In this document: positions 43,295 through 50,976 of the stretch, piece after piece | How positions within the stretch are numbered: the first letter of the stretch is position 1 | How the letters are laid out: the number at the start of each line of letters is the position of its first letter | Assembly (NCBI GenBank): GCA_023382595.1 | Contig: JAHDWB010000003.1 | Coordinates: 124,001 to 188,000 of the forward strand | Direction: 5' to 3' | Length of the DNA: 64,000 nt | Origin: Anaerolineales bacterium | Lineage (GTDB): Bacteria > Chloroflexota > Anaerolineae > Anaerolineales > Villigracilaceae | Made by a program: the position numbers and the translations under genes | Notes under the pieces: model-generated | Databases searched by the model: none | Seen by the model: the letters and a program-made list of their open reading frames with translations, nothing else | What the model was told of the DNA's origin: nothing

Positions 43295-44485
43295 ATGTCT
43301 CTCATTCAGGAAAAAGCAAACCAAGCCGTTGAAATCCTCAAAGAACAAAACATCGATCTCTGGCTGACCTTTGTCCGCGAGACCAGCGGCGTGCGCGACC
43401 CCGTGCTCGATTTCCTCATCGGCGGGCACGACCTCACCTGGCTCTCCGCGCTCATCTTCACCAAAGCCGGAGACAAAATCGCCATCGTCGGCAACCTCGA
43501 AAAGGAAGCGATCGCTCAACTCGGCGTATTCAACGAGATCATCGGATATGACACCGCCATCAGCGGCATCTTCAAAGAGACGATCACCCGCCTCAACCCG
43601 GACCAGATAGCGGTCAACACGTCCCGAAACAACACCCACGCGGACGGTTTGACCCATGCCATGCACGGCTTCCTGATGGAATACCTGGCTGGCACGCCCT
43701 ATGCGGACCGCATCATCAGTGCCGAGCCGGTCATCAATTCCCTGCGCGGACGAAAGACCCAAACCGAACTCGCCCGCATCCAGAAAGCCGTCGAGATCAC
43801 GGACGAGATCTACAAAAAGACCTTCGACTTCATCAAGGTCGGCATGACCGAGATCGAAGTGGCAAATTACATGCACGCGTTGATGAAGGAATACGGCGTC
43901 GGCTATGCGTGGTCACCGGAGAACAATCCCGCTGTCAACGCGGGACCGGACAAAATCGTCGGGCACAGCGGACCCAGTGAAATCAAGGTCGAACGCGGGC
44001 ATATCATCCACTTTGACTTTGGGGTGAAATACGAAGGCTACTGCTCGGACATCCAACGCGTTGCATATGTCCTGCGCGAAGGCGAAACCGAAGCCCCGCT
44101 CGAAGTCCAGCGCGGTTTCATCACCATCCGCACCGCCATCGAGAAGTCACGGGAGACAATGAAAGCCGGCGTGACAGGCAATTCCATCGACACCATCGCG
44201 CGCGAGATCGTCACGGATTCAGGCTATCCCGAATACAAGTACGCGCTCGGTCATCAACTCGGGCGCGTGGCACACGATGGCGGCGCGTTGCTCGGTCCGC
44301 TGTGGGAAAAATATGGCGACTCGCCCAATCAAACGCTGGAAAATGATCAAGTCTATACGCTGGAGCCCGGGTTGGCAGTCCCGAATTATGGATATATCGG
44401 TTTGGAGGAGGATGTCGTTCTCACGGACGAAGGCGCGTTATATATCGGCGAACCGCAGCGGGAGATCGTACTCCTGAAAGGATAG
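43295..44485 (+). CDS. M24-family aminopeptidase (Xaa-Pro peptidase-like)
   Basis: A 396-residue protein. The C-terminal pita-bread fold shows the metal ligands in order: Asp and Asp in HFDFGVKYEGYCSDIQR, His in LGHQLGRVAHDGG, Glu in YTLEPGL and Glu in GLEEDVVLTDEG. The N-terminal creatinase-like domain (residues 1-165) is present. It cleaves Xaa-Pro or a similar bond. Start at 43295 with a GAGG ribosome site. It lies between the MFS gene and a lipoprotein gene. Confidence 0.9.
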   Translation: MSLIQEKANQAVEILKEQNIDLWLTFVRETSGVRDPVLDFLIGGHDLTWLSALIFTKAGDKIAIVGNLEKEAIAQLGVFNEIIGYDTAISGIFKETITRLNPDQIAVNTSRNNTHADGLTHAMHGFLMEYLAGTPYADRIISAEPVINSLRGRKTQTELARIQKAVEITDEIYKKTFDFIKVGMTEIEVANYMHALMKEYGVGYAWSPENNPAVNAGPDKIVGHSGPSEIKVERGHIIHFDFGVKYEGYCSDIQRVAYVLREGETEAPLEVQRGFITIRTAIEKSRETMKAGVTGNSIDTIAREIVTDSGYPEYKYALGHQLGRVAHDGGALLGPLWEKYGDSPNQTLENDQVYTLEPGLAVPNYGYIGLEEDVVLTDEGALYIGEPQREIVLLKG

Positions 44486-44488
44486 AAA

Positions 44489-44950
44489 ATGAAAAAGGTG
44501 TTCATCCTTCTGCTTGTGCTTCTTTTGGCGGCATGTTCATCTGCCGAACAGGAATCCGAAATGCCCAAAGCCGAAGCCACCATACAGACATTCTTCAGCG
44601 CGCTGGCAAATGGGCAGTATGCCGAGGCGGTGACGTTATACGGCGGGGAATACGAACTCCTTGCAGGCTGGAATCCCGACCTGTCCCCCACAGATCATGC
44701 GCCCTTATGGCAAAGGGGATGTGAGCAGAATGGTCTCGTCTGCATGGAAGTGATGGACATAGTCAACGCGGTGGAAACAGGGAACGGCTTTGAGTTCTCG
44801 GTCACGTTCAAGACGAAGGAGGGCGAATTGTTCCAGTTTACAGGCTGTTGCGGCGAGACGCTCCCCGAACCGATCACGGAATACGCGGTCAGCGTGCAAA
44901 AAGACGGCGACGGTTACAAAGTGCTGTCCCTGCCACCGTATGTACCGTAG
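44489..44950 (+). CDS. Lipoprotein of unknown function
   Basis: A 153-residue lipoprotein with signal MKKVFILLLVLLLAACSS (lipobox at Cys16). The mature part has a run resembling the NTF2/DUF4878 type (ATIQTFFSALANGQYAEAVT) and four cysteines (RGCEQNGLVCM and TGCCGET). The fold and ligand are unknown. It starts three bases after the peptidase stop, so it is in the same operon. Confidence 0.72.
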   Translation: MKKVFILLLVLLLAACSSAEQESEMPKAEATIQTFFSALANGQYAEAVTLYGGEYELLAGWNPDLSPTDHAPLWQRGCEQNGLVCMEVMDIVNAVETGNGFEFSVTFKTKEGELFQFTGCCGETLPEPITEYAVSVQKDGDGYKVLSLPPYVP

Positions 44951-44984
44951 AACAACCATCTAAAATGACAATGTAGGGGCATGT

Positions 44985-44990
44985 TATAAT
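44985..44990 (+). promoter_or_regulatory. -10 box of the toxin-antitoxin operon
   Basis: TATAAT ends eleven bases before the ATG at 45002, with no ribosome site. Confidence 0.5.
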
Positions 44991-45001
44991 CCATGTCAGC
45001 C

Positions 45002-45394
45002 ATGAGAATTGCCGTTGACACATCCGTCATCATAGCGGTCATTGCCGATGAGCCCGAACGGGCAAAGATCATTGAAATCACTAAAGGCGCGACCATCGTC
45101 GTGCCGCCATCGGTTCAATGGGAAGTCGGAAACGCCTTTTCAGCCATGCTGAAAAGAACGCGGATCACCCTTGAGCAAGCCATTGAAGCGATTGATATCT
45201 ACCAGGATATTTTCATGGAAGTTGTTCAGGTCGATCTGAAAGATGTGATACGACTGGCTGGTAAATACAATATCTACGCCTACGATGCCTACATCCTGCA
45301 ATGCGCCATTGACAATCATATCCCGCTCATGTCGTTGGACAAGAACCTGATCGATATCGCCCAAAAGGAAGGCGTTCCAACGCTGGAGGTATAA
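45002..45394 (+). CDS. PIN-domain toxin (VapC-like)
   Basis: A 130-residue PIN-domain protein. The acidic residues of the nuclease site are visible: Asp in MRIAVDTSVIIAVI, Glu in SVQWEVGNAF, Asp in YAYDAYILQCA and Asp in LMSLDKNLIDIA. VapC toxins cut tRNA or rRNA. It is paired with a Phd-type antitoxin, but the toxin gene comes first, the reverse of the common order. ATG 45002 is preferred to 44993, which sits only two bases after the -10 box. Confidence 0.85.
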   Translation: MRIAVDTSVIIAVIADEPERAKIIEITKGATIVVPPSVQWEVGNAFSAMLKRTRITLEQAIEAIDIYQDIFMEVVQVDLKDVIRLAGKYNIYAYDAYILQCAIDNHIPLMSLDKNLIDIAQKEGVPTLEV

Positions 45395-45397
45395 GCC

Positions 45398-45625
45398 ATG
45401 ACAATTTATACATCCTCCGAGGTGCAGAAACAGTTTTCTGCCCTGCTCGAAAAAGCCCTGCGTGAAGGGCAGATTAAGTTTAAAACGAAGGATGGGCGCA
45501 TTTTTGTCATTCGACCCGAAGCGATGCCAAAGGTATCCCCTTTTGAGGTGCGGAGTATAAAACTTCCCATCACCCGGGCGGATATTTTGCAGGCAATCGG
45601 CGAGAATAGGGCGAGATATTCGTAA
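45398..45625 (+). CDS. Phd/YefM-like antitoxin
   Basis: A 75-residue protein with TIYTSSEVQKQFSALLEKAL, the N-terminal DNA-binding pattern of Phd/YefM antitoxins, and a short basic C-terminus. It would neutralise the preceding PIN toxin and repress the operon. It starts three bases after the toxin stop. GGAGG at the toxin 3' end serves as ribosome site. Confidence 0.78.
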   Translation: MTIYTSSEVQKQFSALLEKALREGQIKFKTKDGRIFVIRPEAMPKVSPFEVRSIKLPITRADILQAIGENRARYS

Positions 45626-45705
45626 TACCGCATCACAAAGATTCTATCGGGGGATAAAATATGTTCATTCACCTATAGTCTTGACCATCTGACAGGGAGT
45701 TTGCC

Positions 45706-46842
45706 ATGAAAAATAGAAGCCTTTTCCTGCTGATCGTTGTTTCGTTATTGCTCGCCGCCTGCCAGCCCGCCCCACAGGAGACAGTCATTTCGGAAGTGAC
45801 AGTCACCTTACCACCGCCAACCGACGCCCCCGCCCCGACGACGCCCACTCCCGTTGCCGTGGACGGCGTTGCAACCATTGACGGCGTCCTCTACGTTTTC
45901 AATGAAGCCGCGCAGGAATGGGTGGCGCTGCCGGAGTTGGAGGCGGAGTTTGAGCGCGTGGCGGTGACGGGGGATGGGCGCATCGTGGCGCTGGATGCTA
46001 ACAATGCTGAAATATATGAGTTGAGTGCGGCGGGGGAGTGGATGATGGCGGTGCCGGAGCAGTGGCGGGAGTTTGCGGCGGGGCTGCCTGAAGGCGCGCG
46101 GCTGGATGCGGAGGCGGGCAGGGTGTATGACGCTCTCAACAATGTCTTGTTTGTGTTGGATAGTGAGACGAATGAGTGGCGGGAGCCAATACGGTTGGAG
46201 TATTCGGCGAATTTCCCGGCGGTGTGGCATGAGCGGTTTGAGGGGAATGTGGAAGGATTTGGTTTTTCGATACCGATAACGATAGATTTGACAAATGAGG
46301 TAGTGAAGCACCCGACACACCGAATACGCGAGGTGGGGATGACGCAAAAAGGGGCAGATGCGGCGGCGTGGGAAATTGCGCATGCATTTTGGGGACGGCA
46401 TCGTGACCTGATGGGCAACAAAGACGTGACGTTTGCTGGATATATGGAACTGGTGAAGGAGGGTAAGGGGCAGGTGGAGGTGTATGTGCTGGGGGAGAAT
46501 GGCAAAACTTGGCGGACAATGCTGGTGGATCCGCGGCAGGGGGTGTCGCTGGTGCTGACAAATAAAGAGCATATGCCGGTAAAAGATGCGACCGACTGGG
46601 GATTTTTTATGGGAGTGGATGAATCAGGCAGGCTACTGTTTGCGACAAACCAACATAAGTTGTTTCCTGATCCAAAGTATTATGACCCTGGATGGAGAGA
46701 ATTGGATAGGACTTTTGTTTCAAGATCAATTAGCGATTTGGCAGCGGCACTGGGACGGACGCCCAATGAGTGCATGGTGGGAGGAAGCGTGTATGAGCAA
46801 TGCGGTATTTTATATTTACCAGATGATTTTCGAGATGTGTAG
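45706..46842 (+). CDS. Lipoprotein of unknown function
   Basis: A 378-residue lipoprotein (signal SLFLLIVVSLLLAACQPAPQ) with a Pro/Thr linker at residues 30-50. The N-terminal mature half (VFNEAAQEWVALPELEAEFE) has repeats that look like short propeller-like units. The C-terminal half is unrecognised. From about 45900 on, the codon style (many GCG, GGG and TTG codons) differs from neighbours. It may be of recent acquisition. Confidence 0.6.
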   Translation: MKNRSLFLLIVVSLLLAACQPAPQETVISEVTVTLPPPTDAPAPTTPTPVAVDGVATIDGVLYVFNEAAQEWVALPELEAEFERVAVTGDGRIVALDANNAEIYELSAAGEWMMAVPEQWREFAAGLPEGARLDAEAGRVYDALNNVLFVLDSETNEWREPIRLEYSANFPAVWHERFEGNVEGFGFSIPITIDLTNEVVKHPTHRIREVGMTQKGADAAAWEIAHAFWGRHRDLMGNKDVTFAGYMELVKEGKGQVEVYVLGENGKTWRTMLVDPRQGVSLVLTNKEHMPVKDATDWGFFMGVDESGRLLFATNQHKLFPDPKYYDPGWRELDRTFVSRSISDLAAALGRTPNECMVGGSVYEQCGILYLPDDFRDV

Positions 46843-46944
46843 GCGAAGAAAATACTTGAGGGATTTAGGCAATCTAGAGAAGGTGAGTCGGATGATGTCT
46901 TGTTTACGTTGAAACGATAACTGCGAGTGTGTTAGGCTGGAGGT

Positions 46945-47232
46945 ATGCAGAAACGATGGTGGCTACTGACACTGGTAGGGCTTTTGATAGGGGCGGGATT
47001 TGCCTTGTTTATTATGGGATGGGTGCGGGTAGAGGTAGTCAATGAGGTAGCGGGGCGGGAGGTGGGAGCGAAGATAAAATCCAATGGACATAACCAACCA
47101 TCCCAAAAAAAAGAGGAGGCGGATTATCCTATTTGCGGCATGACCTCCATCACTGGCTTGTCTGACATCCGATTGATATACTTTTATTGTGAAATTTATC
47201 ACTCATCGTATGGGTCGCCCCTGCGAAAATAA
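46945..47232 (+). CDS. Doubtful small membrane protein
   Basis: A 95-residue frame starting MQKRWWLLTLVGLLIGAGFA with one membrane helix, preceded by a GGAGG ribosome site. The C-terminal part looks like translated intergenic sequence, including a repeat-like GGGTCGCCCC tract near the end. The gene may be truncated or degraded. Real start and membrane helix are likely, but the natural C-terminus is uncertain. Confidence 0.4.
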   Translation: MQKRWWLLTLVGLLIGAGFALFIMGWVRVEVVNEVAGREVGAKIKSNGHNQPSQKKEEADYPICGMTSITGLSDIRLIYFYCEIYHSSYGSPLRK

Positions 47233-47243
47233 AAGGAATGCAT

Positions 47244-48797
47244 ATGACACAAGAAGATCCCCGAATTTTGGAACTGCGCAAGATGCGCGCCAAGGCGTTG
47301 GAAGGCGGCGGCGAGGAGCGCATTGCCAAGCAAAAAGCCAAAGGAAAGTTGACCGCGCGTGAGCGCATCGAGTTGCTGCTCGACCCCGGCACGTTCAACG
47401 AGATCGAACCGTTCATCACGCATCAGGGCGATGAACTGGGATTGCTGAAAGAGAAGTTTTACGGTGATGGGGTCATCACGGGCTACGGACAGATTCATGG
47501 GCGGACGGTATATCTATATTCACAGGATTTTACAATTTACGGCGGCACGCTGAGCGAGATGCAATCGCACAAAATTTGCCGCGTGATGGACCTGGCGGTA
47601 CGTAACGGCGTGCCGTTCATTTCGTTGATCGACTCGGGCGGCGCGCGCATTCAGGAGGGCGTACGCTCGATGGGCGGTTATGCGGAGATCTTCCGACGCA
47701 ACGCGCAGTATTCGGGCGTGGTTCCGCAAGTGAGCGTGATGCTCGGACCGTGCGCGGGCGGCGCGGCGTACTCCCCCGCCCTGACCGACTTGGTCATCAT
47801 GGTGGAAAAATCATCGTTCATGTTCCTGACGGGACCGGACGTGATCAAAGCCGTGACGGGCGAAGTGATCGATGCCGAGTCGCTTGGCGGCGCGGCGGTG
47901 CATAACTCGGTCAGTGGTGTGGCGCATTTGAGCGTGAAGAGCGAAAAAGCTGCGCTGGATATGGCGCGTCATTTCCTTTCATATTTGCCCTCGAACAACG
48001 TCGAAAATCCGCCGTACGTTCAGCCAGCCGATGATCTCTCGCGCATGGATGAAGAACTCAATCACATCATCCCGCTCGAAGCGAACGAGCCGTATGTGAT
48101 GCATCAAGTCATTGAAAAAATCATTGACAAGGACTCTTTCCTTGAGATCCAACCCGATTGGGCGCGGAATGCGATTGTGGGGCTCGCGCGCATCGGCGGA
48201 CACAGTGTCGGCATCGTGGCGCAGGAACCGTCCATTATGGCAGGCGTGATCGACATCGACGCGGCGGACAAAATGACGCGCTTCGTGCGCATGTGCGACT
48301 GCTTCAACATCCCGCTTGTGACCTTCGTCGATTCGCCGGGCTTCCTGCCGGGTATCGCGCAGGAACACGGCGGCATCATCCGCCATGGCGCGAAACTGCT
48401 CTACGCTTATTCCGAAGCCACCGTGCCGAAGATCTGCATCATCACCCGCAAGGCATATGGCGGCGCGTATGTGGTCATGTCCAGCAAGTATCTCGGCACG
48501 GATGTCACCTACGCGTGGCCCTCGGCAGAGATCGCCGTCCTTGGCGCGGAAGGCGCGGCAAATATTTTGTTCAAAAAGCAAATCGAGACGGCAGAGAATC
48601 CTGCCGAAGAGCGCAAAAAACTCGCTGAAGAATATCGCGCCAAATTCAACAATCCGTATTACGCCGCATCCACGGGCTATGTGGATGACATCATCGAGCC
48701 GCGCGAGTCAAGACCCAAGATCATCGCGACATTGTCTGCGCTGCGCGACAAATACACGCCAGCTCCCCCGCGCAAGCATGGGAATATTCCTGTATAG
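47244..48797 (+). CDS. mmdA: Carboxyltransferase alpha subunit of Na+-translocating acyl-CoA decarboxylase
   Basis: A 517-residue carboxyltransferase. GKLTARERIELLLDPGTFNE, DSGGARIQEGVRSMGGYAEI, LGPCAGGAAYSPALTDLV and CDCFNIPLVTFVDSPGFLPG are the acyl-CoA and carboxybiotin-binding blocks. The following genes (OadG-like, biotin carrier, Na+-pump beta) show it works as the alpha subunit of methylmalonyl-CoA decarboxylase rather than a carboxylase. The order A-D-C-B equals that of Veillonella-type loci. The ATG at 47244 is preferred because AAGGA lies six bases before it. Confidence 0.88.
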   Translation: MTQEDPRILELRKMRAKALEGGGEERIAKQKAKGKLTARERIELLLDPGTFNEIEPFITHQGDELGLLKEKFYGDGVITGYGQIHGRTVYLYSQDFTIYGGTLSEMQSHKICRVMDLAVRNGVPFISLIDSGGARIQEGVRSMGGYAEIFRRNAQYSGVVPQVSVMLGPCAGGAAYSPALTDLVIMVEKSSFMFLTGPDVIKAVTGEVIDAESLGGAAVHNSVSGVAHLSVKSEKAALDMARHFLSYLPSNNVENPPYVQPADDLSRMDEELNHIIPLEANEPYVMHQVIEKIIDKDSFLEIQPDWARNAIVGLARIGGHSVGIVAQEPSIMAGVIDIDAADKMTRFVRMCDCFNIPLVTFVDSPGFLPGIAQEHGGIIRHGAKLLYAYSEATVPKICIITRKAYGGAYVVMSSKYLGTDVTYAWPSAEIAVLGAEGAANILFKKQIETAENPAEERKKLAEEYRAKFNNPYYAASTGYVDDIIEPRESRPKIIATLSALRDKYTPAPPRKHGNIPV

Positions 48798-48798
48798 G

Positions 48799-48820
48799 CG
48801 GGGCAACCCGCCCCTACGTG
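48799..48820. repeat. Short palindromic repeat
   Basis: GGCGGG-GCAA-CCCGCC lies between the alpha and delta subunit genes and ends in CCTACG like others in this window. Confidence 0.6.
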
Positions 48821-48829
48821 GAAAATAAC

Positions 48830-49201
48830 ATGACTGACTTTATTCTCTCCCTCGAAATCACCGCTCTCGGCATGGGGCTGGTCTTCGGCGCGATCATCTT
48901 GTTGTGGGGGATGATGGCGCTTTTGACGGCGGTCACTGCGGAGAAAGAATCATCCGCGGAAGAAGAACCCGCCCTTCGACACGCTCAAGACAACGCATCC
49001 GACTCCCCCGAAGCTGATTCACCGCCCCAGGCAGATTCCAAACTTCAGGTCGCTTTGCTCGCCGTCGCAATGGCGCTCGCCGAACAGGGACAAACCTCCG
49101 CGCGCCCGCTGGAGCAGCCGCCGACGGCGCTCGTCTCCGCGTGGCAATTGGGGATGCGCACCCGGCAAATGTCTGAAAAAGGGACAATGAAGCGGCGTTA
49201 G
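48830..49201 (+). CDS. OadG-like delta subunit of the decarboxylase
   Basis: A 123-residue protein. One membrane helix near the N-terminus (LEITALGMGLVFGAIILLWG) is followed by a flexible acidic linker and a C-terminal helix. This is the delta/OadG subunit that anchors and assembles the complex. The linker residues PALRHAQDNASDS are encoded by DNA resembling a dispersed repeat (CCCTTCGACACGCTCAAGAC), so part of it may be repeat-derived. ATG 48830 is chosen over an upstream GTG. Confidence 0.78.
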   Translation: MTDFILSLEITALGMGLVFGAIILLWGMMALLTAVTAEKESSAEEEPALRHAQDNASDSPEADSPPQADSKLQVALLAVAMALAEQGQTSARPLEQPPTALVSAWQLGMRTRQMSEKGTMKRR

Positions 49202-49242
49202 ACCCTCACCCTTACCCTCTCCCAAAACGGGAGAGGGGGAGA
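49202..49242. repeat. Palindromic repeat supplying a ribosome site
   Basis: CCCTCTCCC pairs with GGGAGAGGG. The right half also provides the GGAGA Shine-Dalgarno sequence for the biotin carrier gene. Confidence 0.65.
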
Positions 49243-49249
49243 TGGAATT

Positions 49250-49711
49250 ATGAAACAAAAACTCACAGTCAACAACCAAGTTCATGAAGTAGAGATCGAA
49301 GATATCAACGCGCGTCCCGTCATCGTGCATGTGGATGGTGTGCGGTTTGAGGTCATGCCTGAGAAACAGAATCAGGTTGAAACAAGAAAAGAAGCGGACA
49401 GAAAAACGGAGGGCGAATCGTACAAGCCGAATCCCGCGCCTGTCCCTGCGCCGTCTCCCAATCTCGCGTTGAGCGGCAACTCGCTGACATCCCCCCTGCC
49501 CGGAACGGTCGTCAATATCTTTGTGAAGGCAGGCGACAAGGTGGAGGCGGGGCAGGTGGTGCTGGTGATCGAAGCGATGAAGATGAAGAACAGCATCCGC
49601 TCGACGTACAGCGGCACGGTTGGCGATGTGCTAGTGAGCGAAGGTCAGAGCGTGGCGCACAAACAGGCGCTGATCAAGTTCGCCGATCTGGGCGAAGCGT
49701 CGTGGATGTAA
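49250..49711 (+). CDS. Biotin carboxyl carrier (gamma) subunit
   Basis: A 153-residue protein. The N-terminal half is a small beta domain, then a Pro/Ala linker (PNPAPVPAPSPNLAL) and a C-terminal biotinyl domain with VIEAMKMKNSIRS, where the central Lys is biotinylated. It carries the carboxyl group from the alpha subunit to the membrane beta subunit. It lies in the order typical of MmdC. Confidence 0.9.
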   Translation: MKQKLTVNNQVHEVEIEDINARPVIVHVDGVRFEVMPEKQNQVETRKEADRKTEGESYKPNPAPVPAPSPNLALSGNSLTSPLPGTVVNIFVKAGDKVEAGQVVLVIEAMKMKNSIRSTYSGTVGDVLVSEGQSVAHKQALIKFADLGEASWM

Positions 49712-49715
49712 CCTT

Positions 49716-50849
49716 ATGGATTTATCATCCCTCATCCCCGAACTGATAAAAGGTTTTTCGAATTTCACGCTGGGCAACGGCGTGATGATCGCCGCCGCAT
49801 TGATATTGATCTATCTCGCCGTGTTCAAGGAGATCGAGCCCGTTTTGTTATTGCCCATCGGATTCGGTTGTATGCTGGCGAATATTCCGCTTTCGGGAAT
49901 GACCGCCGTGGAAGGCATGATGGGCGTTCTGTACAATGCGGGCATCAAAACGGAATTGTTCCCGCTGCTCATCTTCATCGGCGTCGGCGCAATGATCGAT
50001 TTTTCGCCGCTGCTGGCGCAGCCAAAAATGGTCTTGCTCGGCGCGGCGGGACAGTTCGGCATCTTCGGCACGTTGATCCTGGCGATCTGGCTGGGATTCC
50101 CGCTTAATCAAGCCGCATCCATCGGCGTGATCGGCGCAATCGACGGACCAACATCCATTTTTGTGGCAAGCAAACTTGCGCCCGAACTGCTCGCGCCCAT
50201 TGCGGTGGCGGCATATTCGTACATGAGTTTGATTCCGATCATCCAGCCGCCGTTGATGCGTTTGCTCACCACGAAAAAAGAACGCATGATCAAAATGGAG
50301 TATGCGCCCAAGCCCATCTCCAAACGGACGTTGATCTTCTTCCCCGTGGTCATCACGTTGGTGGTCGGCATTCTCGTCCCTGAAGCCACGCCGCTCATCT
50401 CCATGCTCATGCTCGGCAACCTGCTCAAGGTCACTGGCGTGGTGGACCGTTTGAGCAATGCCGCGCAAAACGAGATCATCAACATCGCTACCTTGTTCCT
50501 CGGGCTTGCCATCGGCTCGACGATGAGCGCGGAAGCATTCCTGAATTTGGATACGGGCAAGATCATGGTGCTCGGTCTGTTCGCCTTTGCGCTCGATACC
50601 GTGGCGGGATTGCTCTTCGGCAAACTGATGTCTGTGATGAGCGGCGGAAAGATCAATCCGCTCATTGGCGCGGCTGGCATTTCCGCGTTTCCGATGGCGG
50701 GACGGCTCGCCGCCAAGACCGCCAACGACGAAGACCCCGATAACTTCATCCTCATGCATGCCATGGGCGCGAATACGGCGGGGCAGTTGGGCAGCGTCAT
50801 TGCTGGCGGCATTTTGCTCTCGGTCGTCAGCAAGATGATGGGGATATAA
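49716..50849 (+). CDS. mmdB: Na+-translocating decarboxylase beta subunit
   Basis: A 377-residue membrane protein with about nine helices. NIPLSGMTAVEGMMGVLYNA, FIGVGAMIDFSPLLAQPKMV and IGAIDGPTSIFVASKLAPEL contain the conserved Asp and Asn/Ser residues of OadB/MmdB. It decarboxylates carboxybiotin and pumps Na+ out. It starts four bases after the biotin carrier stop. It completes a functional sodium pump with the three upstream genes. Confidence 0.93.
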   Translation: MDLSSLIPELIKGFSNFTLGNGVMIAAALILIYLAVFKEIEPVLLLPIGFGCMLANIPLSGMTAVEGMMGVLYNAGIKTELFPLLIFIGVGAMIDFSPLLAQPKMVLLGAAGQFGIFGTLILAIWLGFPLNQAASIGVIGAIDGPTSIFVASKLAPELLAPIAVAAYSYMSLIPIIQPPLMRLLTTKKERMIKMEYAPKPISKRTLIFFPVVITLVVGILVPEATPLISMLMLGNLLKVTGVVDRLSNAAQNEIINIATLFLGLAIGSTMSAEAFLNLDTGKIMVLGLFAFALDTVAGLLFGKLMSVMSGGKINPLIGAAGISAFPMAGRLAAKTANDEDPDNFILMHAMGANTAGQLGSVIAGGILLSVVSKMMGI

Positions 50850-50937
50850 TCTCCTTTCATTCTCTGAATTGGTCATATGTGATGATAGTCTGCGAAACGG
50901 TGACCAAAATCACCTTTGTGCCGGGAAACTTGTGCGC

Positions 50938-50943
50938 TATAAT
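50938..50943 (+). promoter_or_regulatory. -10 box of the PLP enzyme gene
   Basis: TATAAT 34 bases before the ATG at 50977, with an AAGGAGA ribosome site in between. Confidence 0.6.
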
Positions 50944-50976
50944 CAAGTTGTCTGACAAATTTCAAGGAGATGTCTA

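Noticed and set aside
49848-50876. A 342-codon minus-strand frame across the decarboxylase beta gene
   Set aside because: The plus strand encodes a complete, highly conserved OadB/MmdB protein. The minus frame is His/Asp-rich with no recognisable features.
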